DNA of 64,000 nucleotides from Natronorubrum bangense. Its GTDB lineage: Archaea; Halobacteriota; Halobacteria; Halobacteriales; Natrialbaceae. The notes below the pieces were generated by a model. That model saw nothing but the letters and a program-made list of their open reading frames with translations. It was not told the DNA's origin and did no database searches. The stretch lies in NCBI RefSeq assembly GCF_004799645.1, contig NZ_CP031305.1, forward strand, positions 1,116,001 through 1,180,000, given 5' to 3'. Below are positions 8,193 through 17,466 of this stretch, in pieces; the first letter of the stretch is position 1; each line of letters begins with the position of its first letter. The translations under genes were made by a program, and so were the position numbers.

Positions 8193-9254
8193 ATGCGTGC
8201 AGCAGTCCTCGAGGAACATGGCGAACCGCTATCGATCAAAGACGTCGAAGCGCCCGATCCAGCGCCCGACGGTGCGGTCGTCGAGGTCGAAGCCTGTGGT
8301 GTCTGTCGGAGCGACTGGCATGGCTGGCAGGGCGACTGGGAGTGGCTCAACCTCGAAACACAGCCAGGCCAGATTCTAGGCCACGAGCCCGCCGGACACG
8401 TTGTTGCCGTCGGAGACGAGGTCGAAGGCGTCGATGAGGGCGACCACGTCGCGATTCCGTTCAACCTCGGCGACGGTGCCTGTCCGCGCTGTCAACGCGG
8501 GCATTCGAACATCTGTGAGAACGTTATGCCGCTTGGCTTCGTCGAGCCGGCCCAGGGCGCGTTCGCCGAGCAGGTACACGTCCCCGTCGCCGACCACAAT
8601 CTCGTCCACCTGCCCGACGGCGTCTCGTCGGTCGATATGGCAGGCCTGGGCTGTCGGTTCATGACGTCGTTTCATGCGCTGGCCCACCGCGCTGACGTCA
8701 GCGCTGGCGACTGGATCTCGGTCCACGGCTGTGGCGGGATCGGCCTCTCGGCGGTCCACATCGCCGACGCACTCGGTGCGAACGTCGTTGCGGTCGATCT
8801 CACAGACGACAAACTCGAGCACGCGAAAGAGCTCGGTGCTGTCGAAACAGTCAACGCCGCGGACGTCGACGACGTGCCCGGCGAAATCAAGGGAATCACG
8901 GACGGCGGCGCGAACGTCTCGATGGACGCGCTGGGTATCGCAACCACGTGTCAGAACTCCGTGCTCAGTCTCGATGCACACGGCCAGCATATCCAGGTCG
9001 GGCTGACGACACAGGACGAACAGGGGATGGTCAGCCTCCCGACCGACGCGATGGTCATGCAGGAGATCGAGTTCATCGGCTCGCTTGGTATGCCGCCGAC
9101 ACGCTACGACGAGATCTTCCGGATGGTCTCGACGGGGAAACTCAAACCCGAAAAAGTCGTCTCCGAGACGATCGGTCTCGAGGACGTCAACGACAAACTC
9201 GAGGCGATGACCGACTACGAAACGGTCGGCATTCCGGTGATCGACGAGTTCTGA
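8193..9254 (+). CDS. zinc-dependent medium-chain alcohol dehydrogenase
   Basis: The 353-residue protein has the catalytic zinc ligands C38 (GVCRSDW), H64-E65 (LGHEPAG) and C154 (GLGCRFM), and a Rossmann motif GCGGIGLSA at 179-187. It should oxidise an alcohol with NAD(P)+; the substrate is unknown. The structural zinc lobe reads CPRCQRGHSNIC: three cysteines (97, 100, 108) remain and the first position is Asp94, so a fourth Cys ligand is missing. The ATG follows a TATA element at leaderless spacing. It is a single-gene unit. Confidence 0.9.
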   Translation: MRAAVLEEHGEPLSIKDVEAPDPAPDGAVVEVEACGVCRSDWHGWQGDWEWLNLETQPGQILGHEPAGHVVAVGDEVEGVDEGDHVAIPFNLGDGACPRCQRGHSNICENVMPLGFVEPAQGAFAEQVHVPVADHNLVHLPDGVSSVDMAGLGCRFMTSFHALAHRADVSAGDWISVHGCGGIGLSAVHIADALGANVVAVDLTDDKLEHAKELGAVETVNAADVDDVPGEIKGITDGGANVSMDALGIATTCQNSVLSLDAHGQHIQVGLTTQDEQGMVSLPTDAMVMQEIEFIGSLGMPPTRYDEIFRMVSTGKLKPEKVVSETIGLEDVNDKLEAMTDYETVGIPVIDEF

Positions 9255-9413
9255 ACTGATTCGCCGATCGAAGCCGTCGTTTTCTGACGACCGCGACGAA
9301 ATCGAAGCCGCTCACAAAAGCAGTCGAAACTACCAGTACAGGCCCGCTAGACGGACGAGTTACTCACTGACTTCGTCGCTGGATCGCAGAAAACAGTCGT
9401 CTACCGAGACGTG

Positions 9414-9701
9414 TTAGAACGACATCGGCTCGGGTGCGTACGGGCTTCCCAGCGGTGTCGGGTCACGGTCGCTGTAGCCGACGCGGCCAATCGCCTTGTT
9501 GCTGACAGCACAGGAGAGCGCGAGCCGAACGTCTTCGGGTGTTTCGAACGTTTCAGACTCAAGGCGAGCGAGTACATCGCCGACCGTCTCGGAACCGTTC
9601 TGGAGTTCGAGGGTCAGATCGCCGTACTCTTCGATGAGCTCCTCGGTCGTAACGGGATAGTTGCGGTCAGCAGCGAATTCGCCGGAGCCGTTTGGGAACA
9701 T
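9414..9701 (-). CDS. small haloarchaeal protein (DUF5789-like)
   Basis: The 95-residue product begins MFPNGSGEFAADRNYPVTT and ends PLGSPYAPEPMSF. The segments ELQNGSETVGDVLARL and AIGRVGYSDRDPTPLG match a haloarchaeal family I know as DUF5789; function unknown. A longer frame to 9770 exists, but the TATA at 9727-9734 is about 30 bases before the ATG at 9701, so that start is preferred. The TATA sits inside an inverted repeat, suggesting regulation. Confidence 0.7.
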   Translation of the reverse strand: MFPNGSGEFAADRNYPVTTEELIEEYGDLTLELQNGSETVGDVLARLESETFETPEDVRLALSCAVSNKAIGRVGYSDRDPTPLGSPYAPEPMSF

Positions 9702-9720
9702 TACACCTGTTTCTGGGTGA

Positions 9721-9740
9721 ACAATGATTATAAACATTGT
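9721..9740 (-). promoter_or_regulatory. ACAATG-N8-CATTGT operator candidate over the TATA of the DUF5789-like gene
   Basis: The arms ACAATG (9721-9726) and CATTGT (9735-9740) are a perfect inverted repeat. The 8-base spacer ATTATAAA is the minus-strand TATA element (TTTATAAT). A protein bound here would block TBP. Confidence 0.5.
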
Positions 9741-9860
9741 GCATGTAGGTTCTCTAGGAGAGCCATACACCTAATATTCCTAGAACAGGGCGAGGCTGTG
9801 TGGAACACTGGCTCCGACGGAGAAACGATTTTACGCACATCGGCCTTCGCCTCGAGTGAA

Positions 9861-10658
9861 ATGCCCTACGCCGACCTCCATGTTCACACGACGCGTTCGG
9901 ATGGGTGCCTCGAACTCGAGGCAGTGCCGGACGCTGCCCGCCGTGCCGGTGTGGCCGTCGTTGCGGTGACAGACCACGACCGATTACAGCCGTTCGATGC
10001 GCCGGTGGTCGAACGCGACGGCGTGACGCTCATCAACGGGATTGAACTCCGAGTGTCGACGCCGGCCGGACAGCGCGTCGACCTGCTTGGCTACGGCGTC
10101 GACGCGACGCCGGCACTCGAGGGACTCGTCGAGGAGATTCAGCTCAACCGGGTCGAACGCGGGCAAGCGATCGTCGACTGCGTCGAAGACCGACTCGGGA
10201 TCGATCTCGGTGTCACTGTCGAGGACGGGTTCGGCCGGCCACACGTCGCCAGAGCGATCGACGCCCATCCCGAGACGGCATACGACTACGGTGACGCGTT
10301 CGAACAGCTCATCGGCAACGACAACCCCTGTTATGTCCCACGCGATGTGCCGTCGTTCGAGTATGGGTTGGGTGCGCTCACCGCGTCCTGTCGGCTCGTC
10401 TCGCTTGCCCATCCGCTGCGGTATCCCGATCCCAAAGAGGCAGTTGCACTGACAGCCGAACCCTCGCTCGAGGCTGTCGAGCGCCACTATGCGTACACGC
10501 GTGAGGGAGTCGATCACGGGCTCGTCGATCGAGCAATCGAGCGCTATGGGCTGTTCGTGACCGGCGGGTCCGATGCCCACGACGATGAGCTCGGAATTGC
10601 CGGACTGTCACGACACGAGTACGAACAGCTAGGAATCGAAGAGATACCAGAGAAATAG
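9861..10658 (+). CDS. PHP-domain metal-dependent phosphoesterase
   Basis: The 265-residue protein starts MPYADLHVHTTRSDG; the HxH pair (H7, H9) is PHP motif I. It is followed by VVAVTDHDRL (motif II), an LVSLAHPLRY histidine and TGGSDAHDDE near the end, so the metal ligands are all present. The TrpH/YciV-type PHP family hydrolyses phosphodiesters such as short oligonucleotides or 3',5'-bisphosphates. The start at 9861 was chosen because the upstream in-frame sequence is not family-like. It is divergent from the DUF5789-like gene. Confidence 0.85.
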   Translation: MPYADLHVHTTRSDGCLELEAVPDAARRAGVAVVAVTDHDRLQPFDAPVVERDGVTLINGIELRVSTPAGQRVDLLGYGVDATPALEGLVEEIQLNRVERGQAIVDCVEDRLGIDLGVTVEDGFGRPHVARAIDAHPETAYDYGDAFEQLIGNDNPCYVPRDVPSFEYGLGALTASCRLVSLAHPLRYPDPKEAVALTAEPSLEAVERHYAYTREGVDHGLVDRAIERYGLFVTGGSDAHDDELGIAGLSRHEYEQLGIEEIPEK

Positions 10659-10714
10659 TGTGAATCGTCGCCGATAGCGGAGGGTTCAATGCGACGTAGT
10701 CCCAACGGGCGGGC

Positions 10715-10879
10715 ATGAACTGCCACTACTGTGACCGGGAGGCCGCTTTCGCCGCCGAATCGGAAGGCCTCAAAGTCGGTCTCTGTGAGGAACACTTCCG
10801 CGAACGGTTACAGGAACTCGCCGAAGCCGACGGTCTCGAGACGTTGAAAGAGAAAGTCGACGTCGACCGCGCAGAGTGA
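10715..10879 (+). CDS. small zinc-finger protein (DUF6757-like)
   Basis: The 54-residue protein begins MNCHYCDREAAFAAESEG and has a second pair in VGLCEEHFRERL, giving a CxxC...CxxH zinc site. The remainder is an amphipathic charged helix. It resembles the haloarchaeal family I know as DUF6757. Function is unknown. It follows the PHP gene by 56 bases and may be co-transcribed. Confidence 0.75.
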   Translation: MNCHYCDREAAFAAESEGLKVGLCEEHFRERLQELAEADGLETLKEKVDVDRAE

Positions 10880-10934
10880 CCCGGCACGTGGTGTCGGTGC
10901 GTGTCACGCCGGTTCCGAGATCTGACTGAGCGTC

Positions 10935-11267
<333 letters not shown>

Positions 11268-11382
11268 TCACACGCAGGTGGTGCGCACGTAAAAGTGTGT
11301 ACGCATCGGTGGGCAGTAGATCGCCGGACAGTGGTGGGATACACGTGCCGGATGCGAAGAGAGTCGCGACGCGTGGCCCACG

Positions 11383-12558
11383 TCAGTAGCCGAGCGAGAG
11401 CGCCCAGTTGATGAGGAGTGCAACGAAGACGACCGCGAGCAACGCGGCGAGGACGCCGAAGGCGACACCCCAGCCGAACAGATCAGCAAGCAGGCCGGTG
11501 ATGACGGAGCCGAGTGCGCCGATGAAGCCATAGACGCTCCTGATGAGACCGAAGCCAGCCCCGCGTTCGGCCTCGGAGAGAACATCCATGAACCGAGGCA
11601 ACAGTGCCGCCCCCCAGCCGAGACCAGTCCCCACGAGGACGACTGCGACGAGGATCGCAACGGTCCCTGGGACAGCGATCAGTACGCCGAACCCAGCCGC
11701 AGCGAGGACCATACAGCCCGCCGTTGCGAAATCACGGCCGTACCGGTCTGAGATGGCACCTACGCCGACCTGTGTCGTCGCCTGGATCACGAAATACCCC
11801 GCAAAGACCGTCCCAGCGAGTTCAGTCGACTGCCCGCGGTGCTCGACGAGGAACGTCGGCAGGAACGACGCCGTCGCCTGCCAGACGAACGCCGCCGCAA
11901 TCGCGAGACAGATCGGGAACGCAATCTGTGGCCGCAAGAGGAGTTCGACCAGCGGCTCGAGTTCGAGTCGCTCGGCCATCGGCTGGTCGGGCCGGCGTGG
12001 CTCTGTCGGCCGGATTCGCCAGGCAAACAGGACGAACACCGGGATCGCCATCGCGGCACCGATGGCAACAGCGGGACGCCAGCCGTACTGCACGCCCACC
12101 CAGGCCGCGATCGGTGGGGCGATCAGCCCAGCTGCGGGGCCGCCGCTGTTGTGGACACCGATCGCCGTGCCGATCTCGTCGTAGGTCCGGGTTAGCAGCG
12201 TCGTCGCAACGCTGTAGTGGAGACCAGCGACACCCCCAAGCAGGATCGTGCCGATCACGAACAGCCCAAACAGCGGCGCGAGCGCAAGAAACGCACTCGC
12301 GATCGCGGTGCCGCCGACGGCGACGAGGATCACCGGCCGCTCACTGAACCGGTCGGCCAGAATCCCACTCGGGAACTGCGCGGCGAAGTAAGCCATCCAC
12401 ATTCCCGTCAGCGCAACCCCGACCACCGAGTTCGAGACGGCGAACTCCTCGAGGATCATCGGGACGACGGGGCTGATCACCAGTCGGCCGGCCATCGTCG
12501 CAAAAAAGGCGAGCGTACACAGTGCGAGAACGGTTTCGCGATATCGCCAGCGTCTCAT
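11383..12558 (-). CDS. major facilitator superfamily transporter
   Basis: The 391-residue protein has about 12 hydrophobic segments and the MFS loop 2-3 signature GILADRFSERPVIL near residues 65-78. A mid-protein cytoplasmic loop (RPTEPRRPDQPMAERLELEP) separates two six-span halves. A second GAISDRYGRDF copy of the signature marks the start of the second half. The substrate is not evident; drug or organic-anion exporters are the nearest type. Confidence 0.85.
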   Translation of the reverse strand: MRRWRYRETVLALCTLAFFATMAGRLVISPVVPMILEEFAVSNSVVGVALTGMWMAYFAAQFPSGILADRFSERPVILVAVGGTAIASAFLALAPLFGLFVIGTILLGGVAGLHYSVATTLLTRTYDEIGTAIGVHNSGGPAAGLIAPPIAAWVGVQYGWRPAVAIGAAMAIPVFVLFAWRIRPTEPRRPDQPMAERLELEPLVELLLRPQIAFPICLAIAAAFVWQATASFLPTFLVEHRGQSTELAGTVFAGYFVIQATTQVGVGAISDRYGRDFATAGCMVLAAAGFGVLIAVPGTVAILVAVVLVGTGLGWGAALLPRFMDVLSEAERGAGFGLIRSVYGFIGALGSVITGLLADLFGWGVAFGVLAALLAVVFVALLINWALSLGY

Positions 12559-12721
12559 TCGAATTCCATCACCAACGACGACACCTGCCAGTCAGTTCGG
12601 GACACCAGTTCGGTCGTCAGTTGCTGGGAGTCAATGAGCGTACTGATTCGATGCCGCTCGAGTCGGCGTATAGACGGCATTCTGGGACAGAATGCTGTTG
12701 AATTTCCATACTATTCAGTAC

Positions 12722-12731
12722 TCTTATATTA
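12722..12731 (+). promoter_or_regulatory. TATA element of the PH-domain gene
   Basis: TCTTATATTA is centred about 30 bases before the ATG at 12757, typical of a leaderless transcript. Confidence 0.55.
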
Positions 12732-12756
12732 GTGTGGTTTTTGATAGGCACATAGA

Positions 12757-13332
12757 ATGAGCAAGCAGGCGACACGTGGTCAGTCGATGGATGACAGAGA
12801 GGGGTCGAGCGATGAACCGGCGTCACAGCCGCAGGAACGACGGCAACCAGCACCATCCGAGGAGACGGCATCGATCCCGCTGCTCGAGGGTGAGGAGATA
12901 CTCATCGACGAACGGCCGGCGTGGTCTGCATGGAGCTACCATCTGATCGTTGCCGGACTCGTCTTGCTCGGATCGATCGCGTTCGAAGAATTACTCGTCG
13001 GCGTAATCGGGGCCGGCCTTATCGCTGCTTACGTCTGGTACCAGCGAAGCAAAGTCACGTACGTCGTCACGGACCGTCGAATCGTGGTCGTGACGGGCCA
13101 CTCGTCGAAATCGACGAACGAAACGTGGATGGAAGACGTCCGTGGACTGCAGACCGGTGCCTCCGCAGTCGAGCGACTGCTGGGACACGGTCACATCACG
13201 GTCTCACACGCCGTGCTTCCGACCGGCTTTGGCCGGTTCAAAGGGCTCAGACTGGGCGGGGTTCCGAACTACGAAGAGATCGCCGCCGTGATCCGAACGC
13301 GCCAGTCAGATCGAAAGGACGGGCGGTACTGA
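12757..13332 (+). CDS. membrane-anchored PH-domain (YdbS-like) protein
   Basis: The 191-residue protein has an acidic, Gln/Pro/Ser-rich N-terminus (1-45), two close membrane segments (about 60-90) and then a bacterial PH-like domain with VTYVVTDRRIVVVTG and NETWMEDVRGLQTG. This arrangement is common in haloarchaea. The domain may bind lipid or protein at the inner face of the membrane; no specific role is known. The ATG follows a TATA element at leaderless spacing. Confidence 0.75.
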   Translation: MSKQATRGQSMDDREGSSDEPASQPQERRQPAPSEETASIPLLEGEEILIDERPAWSAWSYHLIVAGLVLLGSIAFEELLVGVIGAGLIAAYVWYQRSKVTYVVTDRRIVVVTGHSSKSTNETWMEDVRGLQTGASAVERLLGHGHITVSHAVLPTGFGRFKGLRLGGVPNYEEIAAVIRTRQSDRKDGRY

Positions 13333-13555
13333 TACTGTCGGACAGCAGTCAGTGAAACGTTGGTCGCAAATTCGCGGCCGTCACCTCGAGGACGGCCGCA
13401 GTAGCGCGATCGAGCGTTGAATGGTTCTGTTCGACAGTATGACACGAACCCACAACGACACCCCAGCAAACGGCCGCAAAAGCCGGAACACGTTTTCACC
13501 GAGCATCGTCGTCGGAGCGGATAGACACTTATCGCGCCGGGTTCACGACCACCGT

Positions 13556-14569
13556 ATGCAGCACGAGATCCGGATCGTCAGCACTGGTGGAACGATCGCA
13601 AGCACCTCGAGCGAAGACAGCGACACGGGGAAGACACCCGCGGTCTCCGGCGACGACCTCGTCGAAGCGGTGCCGGAGATCGCCAACCACGCCACAATCG
13701 ACGTTGACGACGTCTGTCAGGTCTCGGGCTTTCAGGTAGATTTCGAAACCGGCGGGCACATCGTCGATGCAGTCGAACGTGCCGCGAGTAAGGGCGCGGC
13801 CGGTGTCGTCGTCACGCACGGCACTGATACGATGGCCGAGTCGGCCTACTATGCGGATGTCGTCCTCGAGGCCGAGTGTCCCGTCGTCTTCACCGGAGCC
13901 CAGCGGCCGTTCGACCAGTTGGGAACTGACGGGCCGACGAACCTGTTGCTGGCCGTCCGCGCTGCAGCCGACGAGCGGTTCCGAACAGCGGGTGGCAGCT
14001 ATCTGGCGTTCAACGACAGCGTCCACGCCGCGCGCTGGGTCGTCAAATCCCACACGAGCAAACTCGAGACGTTCGCCTCACCCGGCAGCGGGCCGATCGC
14101 CGAACACACGCCAAATGGGCTGCGAACGCTCCGTGAGCCGGGACGGTACTCGAGGCCAATTCCAGGTGCACGGATCGATCCCGAGGTGCGGGTCGACCTC
14201 GTCACGAACGCGATGGGCGTCGACGGTCGCCAGATCGACCGCGCACTCGAGGACGGCGTCGATGCCATCGTCGTCGCAGGGACCGGGCTGGGGAACACGA
14301 CTGGCGCGCTCGGTGCGACACTCGAGAACGCGATCGATGCGGGCGTGCCGGTCGTGCTCACCTCGCGCTGTCACGCCGGGACGACGGCCGGGCTGTACGG
14401 CGGCCCCGGTGGCGGGCAGACGCTGCTCGAGGCCGGGGCGATTTCGGGCGGCGACCTCCCGGCATGGAAAGCACGGCTCCGGGCCGCACTGGCTCTCTCG
14501 GCGATCGATGGCGCGAATGCCCACGACCGGATGCAGGAGGCGTTCGCGGGGATCGACTCGGTCGTCTGA
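13556..14569 (+). CDS. L-asparaginase
   Basis: The 337-residue protein has both catalytic signatures: VSTGGTIAS (8-16, nucleophile Thr13) and VVVTHGTDTMAESA (84-97), which holds the second catalytic Thr and the Asp of the triad. Such enzymes convert asparagine to aspartate and ammonia. There is no signal peptide when the ATG at 13556 is used, so a cytoplasmic enzyme is likely. Longer in-frame starts give no family similarity. Confidence 0.88.
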   Translation: MQHEIRIVSTGGTIASTSSEDSDTGKTPAVSGDDLVEAVPEIANHATIDVDDVCQVSGFQVDFETGGHIVDAVERAASKGAAGVVVTHGTDTMAESAYYADVVLEAECPVVFTGAQRPFDQLGTDGPTNLLLAVRAAADERFRTAGGSYLAFNDSVHAARWVVKSHTSKLETFASPGSGPIAEHTPNGLRTLREPGRYSRPIPGARIDPEVRVDLVTNAMGVDGRQIDRALEDGVDAIVVAGTGLGNTTGALGATLENAIDAGVPVVLTSRCHAGTTAGLYGGPGGGQTLLEAGAISGGDLPAWKARLRAALALSAIDGANAHDRMQEAFAGIDSVV

Positions 14570-14650
14570 GGCGATCGCTGGCGGTCGATTTCTCACCGAG
14601 GGGGAAGACATATCAGCGAATACACACATGTATCCAACAGGACACGCACC

Positions 14651-16261
14651 ATGGCTCCCCAAACAGACACACAGACGCGAACCCTGCTCGAGGAAACGCG
14701 GCTCTCGCCGGACAGACTCGAGACGCTGTCGAGGCGGATCGAGGGCGACAGCACCGCGGCGATCACCGTTCGCGCGCCGGCGACGGACACGGCAATCGGC
14801 TCGATTCCGACCTGCACCGACGCTGACGTCGAACGCGCCGTTTCGCATGCGCGCGACGCCCAGCTGTCGTGGGCTGAGACTCCGGTCGAGGAGCGCAGCG
14901 ACATCCTCGAGCGCTTTGGTGACCTCGTCCTCGAGCACCGTGGCGAACTGCTCGATCTGCTCCAGCTCGAGACGGGAAAGTCCCGCCAAGACGCCGTCGA
15001 AGAGGTGCTCGATATCCCGCTGACCTGCTCGTACTACGCCGACACGGGGCCGAGCGTGCTCGCTGAGAAACGCCGACGGGGCGCGCTGGCACCCGCGACG
15101 ACCGCCCGTGTCACTCACGAGCCGGTCGGCGTCGTCGGCGTCATCTCGCCGTGGAACTACCCGCTGACACTCTCGCTGACCGACGCCGTTCCAGCCCTCA
15201 TAGCTGGCAACACCGTCGTGCTCAAACCCGACGAGAAGACGCCGTTTACCGCCCTCGCGCTCGCGGAGCTGCTCGAGCGTGCCGGGCTTCCCGACGGCGT
15301 CTTCGAAATCGTCACCGGTCAGGGGCCAGTCGTCGGCCCGGCGCTGATCGGTCGCGTCGACTACGTGGCCTTCACTGGCAGCACCGAGACGGGCCGCGCC
15401 GTCGCCGAACAGGCCGGTCGAAACCTGATCGACTGCTCGCTCGAACTCGGCGGGAAGAACCCGCTTGTCGTTCTCGACGATGCCGACGTCGAACAGGCCG
15501 CCCGCGGCGCGGTTCAGGCCTGTTTTACCAACGCCGGCCAGCTCTGTCTCGCCGCCGAACAGCTCTACGTCGACGAGTCGGTGTACGACGCCTTTCTCGA
15601 TGCCTTCGTCGGCGAGACGCGCCGGCTCACACTCGGCACCGGCTTCGATTTCGACGCCGACGTCGGCTCGTTGATCGACGGCGACCAACTCGAGCGCGTC
15701 GAGGCCCACGTCGACGACGCCCTCGAGTCGGGCGCGTCGGTGCTGACCGGCGGGAGACGCCGTCCCGATGTCGGCCCGTTCTGTTACGAGCCGACGATCC
15801 TGACCGACGTCGACCCCAACGCCGCAGTCGCCTGCGAGGAGACGTTCGGACCCGTCGTTTCCGTCGAGCCAGTGTCGGACACCGAGGCAGCGATCGCGGC
15901 CGCGAACGATTCAGACTACGGGCTCAACGCGAGTGTCTGGACCGGCGACCGCGAGCGTGGCGTCGCCGTCGCTCGCCGGATCGACTGCGGCACCGTCTGT
16001 GTCAACGACGGCTACGTCTCCGGCTGGGCGGCCGTCGATGCGCCGATGGGCGGAGTCGGTGACTCCGGGCTCGGTCGCCGTCACGGCCGTGCGGGGATCG
16101 AACGTTACCTCGAGGCGAAAACGATCGCCACGTCTCGAATCGGCCCGCTCGACGCGCCACCGGGTGTGCCGGCGTCGTGGTACGCTCGCGGCATGGTCGG
16201 CCTGACGCGACTGCAACGGTGGTTGCCGTCCGTCTCGAGTCTCGTGGGGCGGCTCCGATGA
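14651..16261 (+). CDS. aldehyde dehydrogenase (succinate-semialdehyde dehydrogenase type)
   Basis: The 536-residue protein shows the ALDH landmarks in order: SPWNYPLTL, KPDEKTPFTAL, FTGSTETGRA (cofactor), LELGGKNPLVVLDDAD (catalytic Glu) and NAGQLCLAAEQLYV with the nucleophile near C299, then EETFGPVVSV. It oxidises an aldehyde with NAD(P)+; the closest type is succinate-semialdehyde dehydrogenase. A 30-residue C-terminal tail with Trp and Leu follows the domain. The stop overlaps the ATG of the next gene (16258-16261), so the two form a coupled pair. Confidence 0.88.
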   Translation: MAPQTDTQTRTLLEETRLSPDRLETLSRRIEGDSTAAITVRAPATDTAIGSIPTCTDADVERAVSHARDAQLSWAETPVEERSDILERFGDLVLEHRGELLDLLQLETGKSRQDAVEEVLDIPLTCSYYADTGPSVLAEKRRRGALAPATTARVTHEPVGVVGVISPWNYPLTLSLTDAVPALIAGNTVVLKPDEKTPFTALALAELLERAGLPDGVFEIVTGQGPVVGPALIGRVDYVAFTGSTETGRAVAEQAGRNLIDCSLELGGKNPLVVLDDADVEQAARGAVQACFTNAGQLCLAAEQLYVDESVYDAFLDAFVGETRRLTLGTGFDFDADVGSLIDGDQLERVEAHVDDALESGASVLTGGRRRPDVGPFCYEPTILTDVDPNAAVACEETFGPVVSVEPVSDTEAAIAAANDSDYGLNASVWTGDRERGVAVARRIDCGTVCVNDGYVSGWAAVDAPMGGVGDSGLGRRHGRAGIERYLEAKTIATSRIGPLDAPPGVPASWYARGMVGLTRLQRWLPSVSSLVGRLR

Positions 16262-17364
16262 GCGAGCACACCGCCAGCGGCGGTGCTCGGGAGCCACCGC
16301 AGGTCCTGCTCACCGGCTTTCCCGGCTTTCTGGGCTCGGCGCTGGTCGAACGGCTGCTCGAGCGCGGCGACGGTCCGATCGCCTGTCTGATCCAGCCGAA
16401 ATACCGCGCGCTCGCCGAGCGGCGGGCGAGCGAACTCGCCGGCTCCGACGACGCGATCCGGCTCTACGAGGGCGACATCACCGAGCCCGGAATCGGACTC
16501 GACGATGGGACGCTCGAGGCACTCGACTCCGTTACGGAGCTCTATCATCTCGCGGCGATCTACGATCTCGCCGTCGACCCCGAACCGGCCGAGGCGGTAA
16601 ACGTCCGCGGGACCGAGCACGTCCTCGACGTCGCCGAGGCCCTCGCTGTCGACCGATTCCACTACGTCAGCACGTGTTACGTCAGCGGGCGTTACGACGG
16701 GGTCTTCACCGAAGACCACCTCGAGGAGGGACAGTCGTTCAACAACCACTACGAGCGGACGAAGTACGAAGCCGAAGTCGCCGTCCAAGAGCGAATGGCC
16801 GACGGGCTGTCGGCGACGATCTACCGCCCCGCGATCGTCGTCGGCGACAGCGAGACCGGCGAGACCGCTAAGTACGACGGCCCGTACTACCTGATCCGGC
16901 TGCTGCTCGCCCAGCCAGCGGCCTGCTCGATCATGACGAGCCTCCCCGGCGGTGCCGACAGCGAACTCAACGTCGTCCCACGGGATTTCGTCATCGACGC
17001 TATCGAACATCTGAGCGGCCGTGAAGACACTGTCGGTGAGGTGTATCAGCTCTGTGACCCGTCCCCGCTGTCGGTCCCGAACGTTATCGAGGAGATGGGC
17101 GATGTGATGGACCATCGCGTCGTCTCGATTCCCGGGTCGAAAGCGCTCACGAAACGGCTACTGGGCACACTCAAGGCGCGTGGCTGGCCCGCCGAGCCGG
17201 CGACGCTCGACTACCTCGACCATCCGACGCGATACGCCTGTCCGAACACCCAGCGAGCGCTCGCCGGAACGGGACTCGAGTGTCCGCCGTTCGAGTCCTA
17301 CGTCGACGCTCTCGTCGCGTTCGTTCGCGACAACCCGGCCGTCGGCGACGAAGCGATGACGTAG
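16258..17364 (+). CDS. extended SDR, thioester-reductase-like
   Basis: The 368-residue protein has the motif LLTGFPGFLGSAL (TGxxGFLG) near residue 20, a YHLAAIYDL segment and a catalytic YERTKYEAE (YxxxK). This pattern is that of fatty-acyl-CoA reductase or NRPS thioester reductase domains, which release aldehydes from thioesters. Paired with the ALDH it could handle the same aldehyde: one enzyme making it, the other oxidising it. That link is inferred from the 4-base overlap only. Confidence 0.8.
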   Translation: MSEHTASGGAREPPQVLLTGFPGFLGSALVERLLERGDGPIACLIQPKYRALAERRASELAGSDDAIRLYEGDITEPGIGLDDGTLEALDSVTELYHLAAIYDLAVDPEPAEAVNVRGTEHVLDVAEALAVDRFHYVSTCYVSGRYDGVFTEDHLEEGQSFNNHYERTKYEAEVAVQERMADGLSATIYRPAIVVGDSETGETAKYDGPYYLIRLLLAQPAACSIMTSLPGGADSELNVVPRDFVIDAIEHLSGREDTVGEVYQLCDPSPLSVPNVIEEMGDVMDHRVVSIPGSKALTKRLLGTLKARGWPAEPATLDYLDHPTRYACPNTQRALAGTGLECPPFESYVDALVAFVRDNPAVGDEAMT

Positions 17365-17466
17365 CAGCCTGCAGTTCCCGCCTGTCTCTCGAGAGGCCGG
17401 GAGAGACGGTCGTGAGCGTGCGGCGTCGAACGCACCGCTTTTGCCCACGCCGTTAGTAACGCCGGT

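Noticed and set aside
14078..15709. A 543-codon minus-strand frame over the asparaginase and ALDH genes
   Set aside because: It spans parts of two well-supported genes and has no family features.
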